Shown: positions 1 to 7,236, counted from the first letter of the stretch. The stretch: DNA of 34,164 nt from Bacteroidales bacterium (GCA_900770215.1 CAAGJW010000060.1:1-34164); one strand, 5' to 3'. Program-made: numbers and translations. Notes: generated from the letters alone by a model not told the origin.

Positions 1-93
1 ATGACAGCGATAAGAACCAGGCAGTCAACCCTAGGCAGTAATAACAATGTAAAGTCAACTTATACAAGTAATAATTTATCAACCAGAGTCAAC

Positions 94-468
94 CTAAATC
101 AGGAAAGGACACAGCCACCCCCGGTATTTTGTGAAGCCAGTTGACATTCTGGCGCGCCAGCCATCAAAACTGTAATCCATTACACAGATTGAATCATTTT
201 TTACATCGCAATAAATGGAAATTGGTCTTTTCTCGTCACCATCTGTGTGGACCGACTTTTCCCATTGGGCATACTTTTCGGTTGTGTCTTCGAGCATGTA
301 GTTGTAAATGTCTTCCAAAAAAGTACTGTCGACATTCAACTCTGGCACCACGACCGTAAAGGTGTCGATATAGTCGTCGGGATTGAAGATGCCGCTCGAG
401 TGGCACAGGCCGTGGCAGCACATGGCAAGCGCTGCCACACACACGAGTCTAATATATGCAAGTTTCAT
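94..468 (-). CDS. Small exported protein of unknown function, possible immunity protein
   Basis: The 124-residue product starts with a basic-hydrophobic stretch (residues 1-22, ending near CCHGLCHSSG) that reads as a signal peptide, possibly a lipoprotein signal because of the Cys cluster. The mature part is acidic and short, with two further Cys around 'IYCDVKNDSIC' and one near the C-terminus. No family is recognised. Its start overlaps the 3' end of the deleted Rhs cassette (449-661) by 20 nt on the same strand. A small gene directly after an Rhs tip is the usual place for an immunity protein, so that role is inferred from position only. Codon use is more AT-rich than in the core genes. 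Confidence 0.6.
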   Translation of the reverse strand: MKLAYIRLVCVAALAMCCHGLCHSSGIFNPDDYIDTFTVVVPELNVDSTFLEDIYNYMLEDTTEKYAQWEKSVHTDGDEKRPISIYCDVKNDSICVMDYSFDGWRARMSTGFTKYRGWLCPFLI

Positions 469-661
469 GTTCTGCTTTCTCTGTTTGATTTGTTAGTAAG
501 TAGAATATACTGCGTCGTTTGACGTATAGATTTATTTTTTTCTCGGCCAGGGGGTCGATGGTGGTGAAGCGCATGAGCACGGGGTCGTAGAGCCACGCCT
601 GGTTGCGCACCGTGTCGCGCCCAGTGCCCTTGTCGTGCCATGTGTTGAGTGAAACATTCAT
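449..661 (-). pseudogene. Internally deleted Rhs mini-cassette with a short divergent tip
   Basis: The 70-residue reading frame starts MNVSLNT, like the intact cassette at 1769-2914, then jumps straight from 'GRDTV' to 'NQAWLYDPVLMRF', the conserved Rhs-associated core motif. Compared with the intact copy, about 420 bp (140 codons) is missing, a multiple of three, so the frame is preserved. After 'DPLAEK' the sequence diverges into a roughly 29-residue AT-rich tail unrelated to the other tip. It is probably the remains of an older Rhs cassette whose toxin tip has been lost or replaced. Whether the short peptide is made is unknown. It lies just upstream of, and overlaps, the exported 124-residue gene. 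Confidence 0.7.
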
Positions 662-768
662 GTGGTTGAGAAGGTTTTGCTTGGTTCTAATTTACATGCT
701 ATAAAGTTAATGAAAATTTTTAAACTACCCCCCCCCGCGTCGATTTTTACCACTTTTTGAGCGGTTTA
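541..768 (-). repeat. Deleted copy of a two-part direct repeat (Rhs core and 5' flank)
   Basis: Positions 541-605 match 2374-2438 almost base for base, with only two differences seen by eye. Positions 608-768 match 2861-3019 with more divergence and a few small indels. The second part includes the start codon, the nine-C run (728-736 here, 2979-2987 there) and the motif tttttaccactttttg. The shared material covers the conserved Rhs core and the upstream region but not the tips, as expected if cassettes were duplicated and then lost or swapped tips. Confidence 0.8.
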
Positions 769-787
769 GAATAGTGAATATTGTAGA

Positions 788-1270
788 CTATTCAGGACAG
801 GCATGGCCTTGGGCCATTGCCTTGAGGGTCTCGAGCGACTTCTTGTCGCCGTGCCTGGCACCAATGTGAAGATATTGAAGAGCCAGCCTGCGTCCTTCTG
901 GCCCCAGCGAGTCCAACGACTGGAAAGGATAATACAAAGCCCTGTACACGTCGTAGCATGCTGGATAATACTTGTATTTGTTGACCATCAATATTGAGTA
1001 GGGCAGTATGTCCTCCCTGAACACGTCGTCTTTCATTAGGCGATTATAGGCTTCAATATTTCCTTTGCAAGCAAGAAAGATCAGAGAATCGGCCATGTAT
1101 GCTCTTTTATCGAGGTGAAAGCTTGGGTGTTCTGATGACCATTTATCGGCCTGGTCACCTGTTATTGGTCTCGGCTTCGTTGCTTTGATACCAAGCACAA
1201 TCGTCACAACTATTACAACAATCAGTATCGCGGTCTCCAAGTGGCATTGAATCATGCTAAACAGTTTCAT
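788..1270 (-). CDS. Membrane-anchored protein, paralogue of the adjacent putative immunity protein
   Basis: A 160-residue protein with one N-terminal transmembrane segment (about residues 13-29) followed by a soluble, probably periplasmic domain. It resembles the next gene (1333-1764): both have a 'Y...DS' stretch, a 'Y.I/L..KY.Y' segment, and an 'SL....+.LALxY......+G.K' helix near the end. The helix pattern is loosely Sel1/TPR-like, but no domain can be assigned with confidence. It lies on the minus strand between the intact Rhs cassette with its partner and the deleted cassette. An immunity role against a related toxin, now orphaned, is inferred from paralogy and position. Confidence 0.6.
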   Translation of the reverse strand: MKLFSMIQCHLETAILIVVIVVTIVLGIKATKPRPITGDQADKWSSEHPSFHLDKRAYMADSLIFLACKGNIEAYNRLMKDDVFREDILPYSILMVNKYKYYPACYDVYRALYYPFQSLDSLGPEGRRLALQYLHIGARHGDKKSLETLKAMAQGHACPE

Positions 1271-1332
1271 GCTCTTTTCTCAATTAGATAATCAACGTAT
1301 AAAAAAGTAACTCAATTGCAGAGAAACAATCA

Positions 1333-1764
1333 TCAGTGCTTCCCATTCTCTTCAGCCATGCGCTTGTAGTGCAAAGCCAGCTTCTCGGTTTCAGCGTCCA
1401 GACTGTCGCCATCATAGTTGTCGGGAAGGTCTAAAAGGTCGGCACTGGCAACATTAAACATTCGGTGGTAGCCATACTTGTCGGCCAAGATCAAATGATA
1501 GAAAAATACGCTGGGGAGCGGACGCCCCCAAGTGGTGAATCCATTTAAGCCACTCGTGTCTCCTCTGATGCACCTAACCCTTGCACTGTCGTTGTAGGCC
1601 GGAGAAGATAAATAGGGATCAAAGGGGTTGTAGTTCTTGCTGTAAAACTCAATTACATCAACTTTCCTCACAACCGGTCCAAAGCATTGCCACAAAAGAT
1701 ATATTATAGCGCAACACAGCACAGCTGTCGCTACTTCGACGTGTTTGTGTCTTTTTATTTTCAT
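1333..1764 (-). CDS. Membrane-anchored putative immunity protein for the Rhs tip
   Basis: A 143-residue protein with a short basic N-terminus, one transmembrane helix (about residues 10-26) and an extracytoplasmic domain. Its ATG lies only 4 nt after the stop codon of the Rhs toxin-like gene, which suggests translational coupling. A small gene immediately downstream of a polymorphic-toxin tip is usually the cognate immunity gene in contact-dependent and Rhs systems, so this is the best candidate. The membrane anchor suggests the toxin is met outside the cytoplasm or at the membrane. It is a paralogue of the 160-residue gene next to it. No named immunity family was recognised. Confidence 0.65.
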   Translation of the reverse strand: MKIKRHKHVEVATAVLCCAIIYLLWQCFGPVVRKVDVIEFYSKNYNPFDPYLSSPAYNDSARVRCIRGDTSGLNGFTTWGRPLPSVFFYHLILADKYGYHRMFNVASADLLDLPDNYDGDSLDAETEKLALHYKRMAEENGKH

Positions 1765-1768
1765 AACT

Positions 1769-2914
1769 TCAGTTCTTGGTTTGATTTTTATGAATTAGCA
1801 TGTCCTTTTTGAAATCAAAGAACTTTTGATTAGGCGAATACGTTTCTGGAACAGAACAGACCTTTCTCCCATTAGTGAAAAAAATCCATTTTCCTGTGTT
1901 GTCAGTAGATATCTTACCACTCAAAGTCTCTTTTAACACATCATCAGGCGCAATAATTGTTGCATTTGGCATCTCACCTGATAATTTTTGTGCCATTCCG
2001 CCAGGTTTGCCCAGATTACAGCTATGTAAAACGATTCTCACACGACCTCCGAGAAGTAAATTCAATGAATTTTTTCCAATTTTGGGCATCTTGCTTACTA
2101 TTAAATCTTTAAGTTTAGAAGGATCAGATATCTCTGTTTTTCCTGGCTCCCCAGAACTTTCGTATATTATTGCTTTTGTGCCGTCGGAGGAGCCATGCAT
2201 CCACACATTAATTGCCCCGTCATCCTTATAATTTTCTAAAATCTCAAGTTCCTTTTTCTTGTCTTCATCTGTATTGGGCCGGTTGTCTAATAGAATTTTT
2301 TCTTTCCCGTTGAGGTCAATATAGCTCATGGGATCGTTCTGGCAGTAGGCGTAGGGAGAGGTGGGGTAGTATTTCTCGGCCAGGGGGTCGAGGGTGGTGA
2401 AGCGCATGAGCACGGGGTCGTAGAGCCGCGCCTGGTTGTAGTACCAGCCTAGGCCCGAGAACAGCTCCAGCTCCTTGCCGCAATGCTTGTGCGGGTCCAC
2501 ATCCACGGTCAGCAGTTCGGGCTGCACCGCGGCGGTGCCGTCGCCCGCGCCCGCCATGGCAGGAGCCCGTTGCCCGCCGGCCACCTCCGAGGCGCCGGCC
2601 GTGCTTATTGACGGCGGCAGGCCGCATTCAACCGGCACGCCGCAGGCCAGGTAGTCGGTAGCCTGCTCCAGGCAGCCGCGGCTGTCGCAGATGGCGCGCA
2701 CCGAGCCCAGATAATCCTTCACCCAGTAGTGGAAGCTCACCGAGTCGCCTGCCACATCGCAGTAGCCCGCGCTGGTGTAGAGACGGTCGGCACGGCCGTC
2801 CTCGATCACCCAGTCGCCCAGGCTGGTGCGCCGCGACGAGCGCACCCTCGTGCGCGTCACCACCGTGTCGCGCCCCGTGCCCTTGTCTCTCGATGTGTTG
2901 AGTGAAACATTCAT
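1769..2914 (-). CDS. Short Rhs-core protein with a possible clan CD-like C-terminal tip
   Basis: A 381-residue protein. Residues 67-80 (DYLGSVRAIC) and 146-205 (GKELELFSGLGWYYNQARLYDPVLMRF, through DPLAEKYY and SPYAYCQNDP to NG) form the Rhs-associated core typical of Bacteroidetes. An odd Ala/Gly-rich insert lies at about 104-135. The tip, residues 206-381, is AT-rich and of different origin. It contains 'WMHGSSDG' (His240) and 'VRIVLHSCNLGK' (Cys299), spaced like the His-Gly and hydrophobic-block-Cys dyad of clan CD peptidases (C80, caspase-like). That functional reading is inference. Full-size Rhs proteins are usually far longer and have an export signal. This one lacks repeats and a signal peptide, so it may be an orphan core-tip cassette. 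Confidence 0.75.
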   Translation of the reverse strand: MNVSLNTSRDKGTGRDTVVTRTRVRSSRRTSLGDWVIEDGRADRLYTSAGYCDVAGDSVSFHYWVKDYLGSVRAICDSRGCLEQATDYLACGVPVECGLPPSISTAGASEVAGGQRAPAMAGAGDGTAAVQPELLTVDVDPHKHCGKELELFSGLGWYYNQARLYDPVLMRFTTLDPLAEKYYPTSPYAYCQNDPMSYIDLNGKEKILLDNRPNTDEDKKKELEILENYKDDGAINVWMHGSSDGTKAIIYESSGEPGKTEISDPSKLKDLIVSKMPKIGKNSLNLLLGGRVRIVLHSCNLGKPGGMAQKLSGEMPNATIIAPDDVLKETLSGKISTDNTGKWIFFTNGRKVCSVPETYSPNQKFFDFKKDMLIHKNQTKN

Positions 2915-3019
2915 AGTGGTGAATAGTTTGCATGGTTCTACATAAGCGTTTTAAATTAATAAGAAATTTTTACATTTACCCCCCCCCGAGGTTATTTTTA
3001 CCACTTTTTGTGCCGTTTA
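2374..3019 (-). repeat. Intact copy of the Rhs core and 5' flank repeat
   Basis: Partner of the repeat at 541-768. The matching blocks are 2374-2438 and 2861-3019. The 422 bp between them (2439-2860) are absent from the other copy and replaced there by 2 nt. The GC-rich core ends near 2315, and the sequence then turns abruptly AT-rich in the toxin tip. Confidence 0.8.
2979..2987. promoter_or_regulatory. Nine-base C/G homopolymer upstream of the Rhs gene
   Basis: A run of nine C on the plus strand (nine G on the coding strand) lies 65 nt upstream of the Rhs start codon, within AT-rich sequence. The same run, also nine bases, lies at 728-736 upstream of the deleted cassette. Homopolymers of this length in a 5' region are typical slipped-strand phase-variation sites, but no length variation can be seen from one sequence. 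Confidence 0.5.
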
Positions 3020-3147
3020 AGACAGCTGTATAAAAAGTAGCAATACGCATGCAGGCGGCGGGCAAGATAGGGGGTGGCGGGCAGGGCTGCTTTTTTATTC
3101 AAGTGCAATTATACTGAAAGGGGCATTTTTGCGTTATATATTTAATT

Positions 3148-5550
3148 ATGGTTAAAAATCACGTCAATTTCAAGATATTGCTGCTGGCTGCGTGCCTGCT
3201 GGGCATGTTGCAGGCAGTGGCGCAGGTGAAGATAAGCGGCAAGGTGGTAGACGAGGACGGGAAGCCCGTGGAGTTTGCCCGCGTGAGCATCACGGGCACC
3301 GCAATAGGGACAACTACCGACACCAAGGGCCTCTATGAGCTCACGGCTCCCACGCGCGACTCGGTGATGGTGCAGTTTGACTGCCTGGGCTACAGCACGG
3401 TCAAGCGCTTGCTCATAAAGCCCACTGGCAGCGTGAGCATCAACCCGAAGCTCTACAAGAAAGCCATGGAGCTGGGCGAGGTGCAGGTGACCGAGTTCAA
3501 AAAGCAGACCAACACGATGAGCGATATCGACATCAACAACCTGAAGCTCACGCCCGACATCAACGGCGGCAGCGTGGAGGGCGTGCTGGCCACACAGGCC
3601 GGCGTGTCGCAGAAGAACGAGATGTCGTCGCAATACATGGTGCGTGGCGGCGCCTATGACGAGAACAGCGTCTACATCAACGGCATCGAGGTCTATCGCC
3701 CGCAGCTGGTGACCAACGGGCAGCAGGAGGGCTTGAGTATCATCAACCCCGACATGGTGCGTGCCGTGCGCTTCTCGACCGGCGGCTACAATGCCGAGTA
3801 TGCCGACAAGATGTCGTCGGTGCTCGACATCACCTACAAGGAGCCCGAGGCCTTCGAGGGCAGCTTGCAAGGCAGCCTGCAAGGCGGCAGCCTGGCGCTG
3901 GGCACCCACACGGGCAAGTTCTCGATGCTGCACGGTGTGCGCTACAAGCGCAACTCGTCGATGCTGGGTTCGCTCGAGAGCAAGGGCGAGTATGACCCGC
4001 AGTATTTCGACTACCAGACACTCATGACCCTGGCACCCAGCAGCAAGCTCAAGGTGCAGGTGCTGGGCAACATTGCGCTCAACGACTACCGCTTCACGCC
4101 CAAGGACCGCGAAACGAGCTTCGGCACGTCGACCAACGTGAAGTCGTTTAAGGTGTACTTCGACGGCCAGGAGAAGGACAAGTTCCAGACCTACTTTGGC
4201 GCGCTCACGGCCACCTACAAGTTTGGCAAGGGCGCCGACCTCACGCTGCTGGCCTCGGGCTACCAGACCAATGAGCTGGTGTCCTATGACATACACGGCG
4301 AGTACTGGCTCAACGAGGCCGGCGACGACAACACCGGCGGCGAGCTGGGCGTGGGCAAGTACCACGAGCACGCGCGCAACCGATTGAAAATCAACGTTTA
4401 CAACTTCGGACTCAAGGGCAACCTGGGCCTTGGGCACAACAATTTCACCTACGGCTTCAACTATCGCAAAGACGACATCTACGACCGCTCGCGCGAGTGG
4501 CAGTGGCGCGACTCGGCAGGCTACTCGCTGCCGCACCTGCCCCACGAGGTGAACGTGATCTACAGCCAGCGCAGCACCAACGACCTGAACACGTCGCGCT
4601 TCTCGGCCTTTGTGCAAGACACGTGGAAGCTCTATATGGGCGCCGGCGTGCTCTCGGTGAACGTGGGCGCGCGCCTCTCGCACTGGGACTTCAACAAGGA
4701 GACCCTCTTCTCGCCGCGCATGAGCCTGGGCTATGTGCCTGCTCGCAACTCGCGGCTGGCACTGCGGCTGGCTGGCGGCATCTACTACCAGCAGCCCTTC
4801 TACAAGGAATACCGCCAGCAGCAAGTCGACTCGCTGGGCAACTATTATATCGCGCTCAACAGCAAGATCAAGTCGCCCCGCAGCGTGCACGTGATACTGG
4901 GCGGCGACTACACCTTCAGGGCCATGGATCGCCCCTTCAAGTTCACCACCGAGCTCTACTACAAGCACTTGAGTCGCATCATCTCCTACGAGGTCGACAA
5001 TCTGAAGCTCAACTACACGGGCTACAACGGCGGCAACGGCTATATCGCCGGCATCGACCTGAAGCTCTTTGGCCAGTTTGTGGAAGGCACCGACTCGTGG
5101 ATAAGTTTCTCGCTCATGAAGACGCAAGAAGACATCAACGGCGTGAAAGTGCCCCTGCCCACCGACCAGCGCTACAGCGTGGCCATGTTTTTCACCGACT
5201 ACTTCCCCAACCTGCCGCGGCTCAAGTTCAGCCTCAAGGGCGTGCTGAGCGACGGCCTGCCCACCGTGGCGCCCAACAAAAGGCGAGCCGACAGCTGGTT
5301 TCGCCAGCCGGCCTACAAGCGTGTCGACGCAGGCCTGAGCTTTGCCCTGGTCGACAAGGAGCACCGGCCCGCTACCGGCCTGCTGAGCCACTTCAAGAGC
5401 GTGTGGCTGGGGCTCGACGTGTTCAACCTGCTCGACATCTCCAACGTGAGCAGCTACTACTGGGTGACCGACGTGAACAACATCCAGTATGCCGTGCCCA
5501 ACTACCTCACGCGCCGCCAGCTCAACGTGCGCCTGTCGATGACGTTCTGA
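3148..5550 (+). CDS. TonB-dependent outer-membrane receptor with CarboxypepD_reg-like N-terminus
   Basis: An 800-residue protein. It has a signal peptide (1-26, ending AVAQ), then a carboxypeptidase-regulatory-like beta-sandwich starting 'VKISGKVVDEDGKPVEFARV' (about 27-110), then a plug domain (about 115-230, with the 'MVRGGAYDENSVYINGIEV' plug motif and 'GGYNAEYADKMSSVLDI'), then a beta-barrel to the C-terminus, which ends in Phe as outer-membrane barrels do. It transports an unknown ligand across the outer membrane using TonB/ExbBD energy. It has no SusD partner, so it is not a SusC. Genes of this shape often handle metals, siderophores or small molecules, and the next genes (FeoB-associated-like peptide, hemerythrin) would suit an iron link. 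The substrate is inference. It is divergent from the Rhs gene. Confidence 0.92.
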   Translation: MVKNHVNFKILLLAACLLGMLQAVAQVKISGKVVDEDGKPVEFARVSITGTAIGTTTDTKGLYELTAPTRDSVMVQFDCLGYSTVKRLLIKPTGSVSINPKLYKKAMELGEVQVTEFKKQTNTMSDIDINNLKLTPDINGGSVEGVLATQAGVSQKNEMSSQYMVRGGAYDENSVYINGIEVYRPQLVTNGQQEGLSIINPDMVRAVRFSTGGYNAEYADKMSSVLDITYKEPEAFEGSLQGSLQGGSLALGTHTGKFSMLHGVRYKRNSSMLGSLESKGEYDPQYFDYQTLMTLAPSSKLKVQVLGNIALNDYRFTPKDRETSFGTSTNVKSFKVYFDGQEKDKFQTYFGALTATYKFGKGADLTLLASGYQTNELVSYDIHGEYWLNEAGDDNTGGELGVGKYHEHARNRLKINVYNFGLKGNLGLGHNNFTYGFNYRKDDIYDRSREWQWRDSAGYSLPHLPHEVNVIYSQRSTNDLNTSRFSAFVQDTWKLYMGAGVLSVNVGARLSHWDFNKETLFSPRMSLGYVPARNSRLALRLAGGIYYQQPFYKEYRQQQVDSLGNYYIALNSKIKSPRSVHVILGGDYTFRAMDRPFKFTTELYYKHLSRIISYEVDNLKLNYTGYNGGNGYIAGIDLKLFGQFVEGTDSWISFSLMKTQEDINGVKVPLPTDQRYSVAMFFTDYFPNLPRLKFSLKGVLSDGLPTVAPNKRRADSWFRQPAYKRVDAGLSFALVDKEHRPATGLLSHFKSVWLGLDVFNLLDISNVSSYYWVTDVNNIQYAVPNYLTRRQLNVRLSMTF

Positions 5551-5637
5551 CGGCCGTCACGCGCATAGCCCATTGTGGCGAGCACCCAGCCCCAAAATCC
5601 CCACAAGAGGGGATGCCGGCCAAAAGAAAAATCGCAC

Positions 5638-5645
5638 TATCTTTG
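5638..5645 (+). promoter_or_regulatory. Bacteroidetes -7 box (TATCTTTG)
   Basis: Exact match to the Bacteroidetes sigma factor -7 consensus TAnnTTTG, 37 nt before the start of the 58-residue gene at 5683. No clear -33 TTTG is seen at the usual spacing. It would start a transcript separate from the TonB receptor, probably carrying the 58-residue peptide, the hemerythrin protein and the regulator. Confidence 0.6.
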
Positions 5646-5682
5646 TGCCAACGAAACAAAATTTTAAGGAGGAACAAAGAGG

Positions 5683-5859
5683 ATGATGATTGCCGACATT
5701 GTTATTATCACCGTCATTGCAGTGGCCGTGGTCGTTGCAGCAAGGCGATTTGTGAAACTGGGGCATGGCGACTGCGGCTGCGGTTGCGGCAGCAATTGCC
5801 ACAGCCGCAAGCACAAGCCAACACGCACCTGGCAAGTGAAACAAAAAGAAACTGAATAA
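5683..5859 (+). CDS. FeoB-associated-like Cys-rich membrane peptide
   Basis: A 58-residue ORF read directly from the sequence. Residues 3-20 are a hydrophobic membrane helix (MMIADIVIITVIAVAVVVAA), followed by 'RRFVKLG' and a Cys cluster 'CGCGCGSNC' at about residues 31-39, then a basic hydrophilic tail. This layout matches the small FeoB-associated Cys-rich membrane protein family, usually found with ferrous iron transporters. No feoB is present here. A strong ribosome site (aaggagg) precedes the start, and an exact -7 box lies upstream. The gene ends 28 nt before the hemerythrin gene on the same strand, so they are probably co-transcribed. A role with iron is family-based inference. Confidence 0.75.
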   Translation: MMIADIVIITVIAVAVVVAARRFVKLGHGDCGCGCGSNCHSRKHKPTRTWQVKQKETE

Positions 5860-5887
5860 AATTCCCATTGCTCTTTCACACAGTATA

Positions 5888-6580
5888 ATGGACAACCTAC
5901 TCTTTGGCAAGCAACACCGCCTTGCCGACATGATTACAGCCTGCCCGGGATTGCTGCTCACGTTTCAGCGCCTGAACATTCCCCTGGGCTTCGGCGACAA
6001 AACGGTGGCCGAAGTGTGTGCCAAGCACGGCGTCGACCCCGACTTTTTCCTGCTCATATGCAACGTGCAGGCCCACAACGACTATGTGCCTGCACTCGAG
6101 ACCGTGGTTGCAACCGACATGAGCGGACTCGTGCCCTACCTCAAGGCCTGCCACCGCTACTACATGTGCAAGCGCCTGCCCCACATTGCCAACCACATCG
6201 ACCGCATCGCCCAGCAACTGCCCACCCCGAGGACACGCAAGGCCTTTGATGCTTTCTTCAAAGCCTACCTCACCGAGATAGAGCTGCACTTCACCGACGA
6301 GGAGCAGAACGTGTATCCCTGCATCCTGGCCCTGCAGCAAGGGCGGCGCGAAAAGGGACAAATCAACGACTTCATCGCCCTGCACGGCAACCTGCAGGAC
6401 AAGCTCGACGACCTCACGCAGATCATATTCAAGTATCTGCCGGCAAGCGTGACCGGCGACGACCCCATCGATGCGGTGCTCGACATCCTCCAGCTCTCGC
6501 AAGACTTGAAGAAGCACAACCTGATTGAGGAGAAAATCATGATCCCCTATGTGAAATGGATCGAAAAAAAGGTGAAATGA
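5888..6580 (+). CDS. RIC/YtfE-like hemerythrin domain protein
   Basis: A 230-residue protein. The N-terminal 45 residues resemble the ScdA_N/DUF542 segment of RIC proteins, but the usual Cys-Cys pair is absent ('LNIPLGFGDKTVAEVC'). The rest is a hemerythrin four-helix bundle. H89, H134, E138, H166, H210 and E214 fall at the spacing of the di-iron ligands of E. coli YtfE (H84, H129, E133, H160, H204, E208), so a di-iron site is likely. YtfE-family proteins repair Fe-S clusters or handle NO after nitrosative and oxidative stress. Loss of the Cys pair suggests a changed, perhaps sensory, role. The stop codon overlaps the start of the regulator gene (ATGA), so the two are translationally coupled. 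Confidence 0.88.
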   Translation: MDNLLFGKQHRLADMITACPGLLLTFQRLNIPLGFGDKTVAEVCAKHGVDPDFFLLICNVQAHNDYVPALETVVATDMSGLVPYLKACHRYYMCKRLPHIANHIDRIAQQLPTPRTRKAFDAFFKAYLTEIELHFTDEEQNVYPCILALQQGRREKGQINDFIALHGNLQDKLDDLTQIIFKYLPASVTGDDPIDAVLDILQLSQDLKKHNLIEEKIMIPYVKWIEKKVK

Positions 6581-7146
6581 AGACCAGGATTCTCATAGCC
6601 GAGCCATCGCAGGTTATCGTCGAGGGCCTGAAGACCATTCTGGGCAAGCCCACACGGTTCTCGCTGCTCTCGCCCGTGCCCGACCTCGACGACATAGAGA
6701 GCCACATCACCGCCCTCAAGCCCGACATCGTGATTGCCAACCCCACCCTGGCACGCGATGTGGGCACCCTGCTGCAACAGCAGGGCGTGAAGACGGCTGC
6801 CCTGCTCTACCAGTATGTAGAGCCCTGGCGTCTCAATGCCTTCGACCTGGTGCTCGACATACGCCAGAGTGCCGGCACCATCGTCGAGCACCTGGTGCAA
6901 CTGGCCGAGCGCAAGCCCGAGCAAGAGGGCGCGCACAAGATCACCAACTACGACCTCACCAAGCGCGAGACCGCCGTGCTCGTCGAGGTGGCACGCGGGT
7001 TGACCAACAAGGAAATAGCCGAGAAGATGAACGTGTCGGTGCACACGGTGATTTCACACCGCAAAAACATCATGCACAAGACCGGCATCAAGTCGGTGGC
7101 TGGCCTCACCGTGTATGCCATGCTCAACAACCTCATCGAGGAGTAG
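6577..7146 (+). CDS. LuxR-type DNA-binding regulator with degenerate receiver domain
   Basis: A 189-residue protein starting MKTRILIAEPSQ. An earlier in-frame ATG at 6556 exists, but the ATGA overlap with the hemerythrin stop and an 'aaaggtg' ribosome site favour 6577. Residues 1-110 have the receiver fold pattern, but the acidic pair after strand 1 is 'EPS', the phospho-acceptor Asp is replaced by Asn55 ('DIVIANP'), and the conserved Lys is not seen. Residues 124-185 are a clear LuxR/GerE helix-turn-helix ('LTKRETAVLVEVARGLTNKEIAEKMNVS' region). It probably does not depend on phosphorylation. Coupling with the hemerythrin gene suggests that it responds to O2, NO or iron through its neighbour. 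No histidine kinase is nearby. Confidence 0.9.
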   Translation: MKTRILIAEPSQVIVEGLKTILGKPTRFSLLSPVPDLDDIESHITALKPDIVIANPTLARDVGTLLQQQGVKTAALLYQYVEPWRLNAFDLVLDIRQSAGTIVEHLVQLAERKPEQEGAHKITNYDLTKRETAVLVEVARGLTNKEIAEKMNVSVHTVISHRKNIMHKTGIKSVAGLTVYAMLNNLIEE

Positions 7147-7228
7147 CCTTCATCCAGCTGGCAACATTTTTAAACCATTTTGTCATTTTTTAGTCACTCG
7201 CCATGCACGATGTGACCAAATGTTGTGT

Positions 7229-7236
7229 TATATTTG
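7229..7236 (+). promoter_or_regulatory. Bacteroidetes -7 box (TATATTTG)
   Basis: Exact TAnnTTTG match 23 nt before the ATG at 7260. It lies inside the longer possible reading frame starting at 7203, which supports the downstream start. No convincing -33 element was seen. Confidence 0.55.

Noticed and set aside
3142..5391. A 749-residue open frame antisense to the TonB receptor
   Set aside because: It is low-complexity Ala/Val/His/Arg-rich sequence, a by-product of the GC-rich codon bias of the real gene, which has clear domains on the plus strand.
5888..7146. A classical two-component system
   Set aside because: No histidine kinase is present, and the receiver lacks the phospho-acceptor Asp, so the label does not fit.
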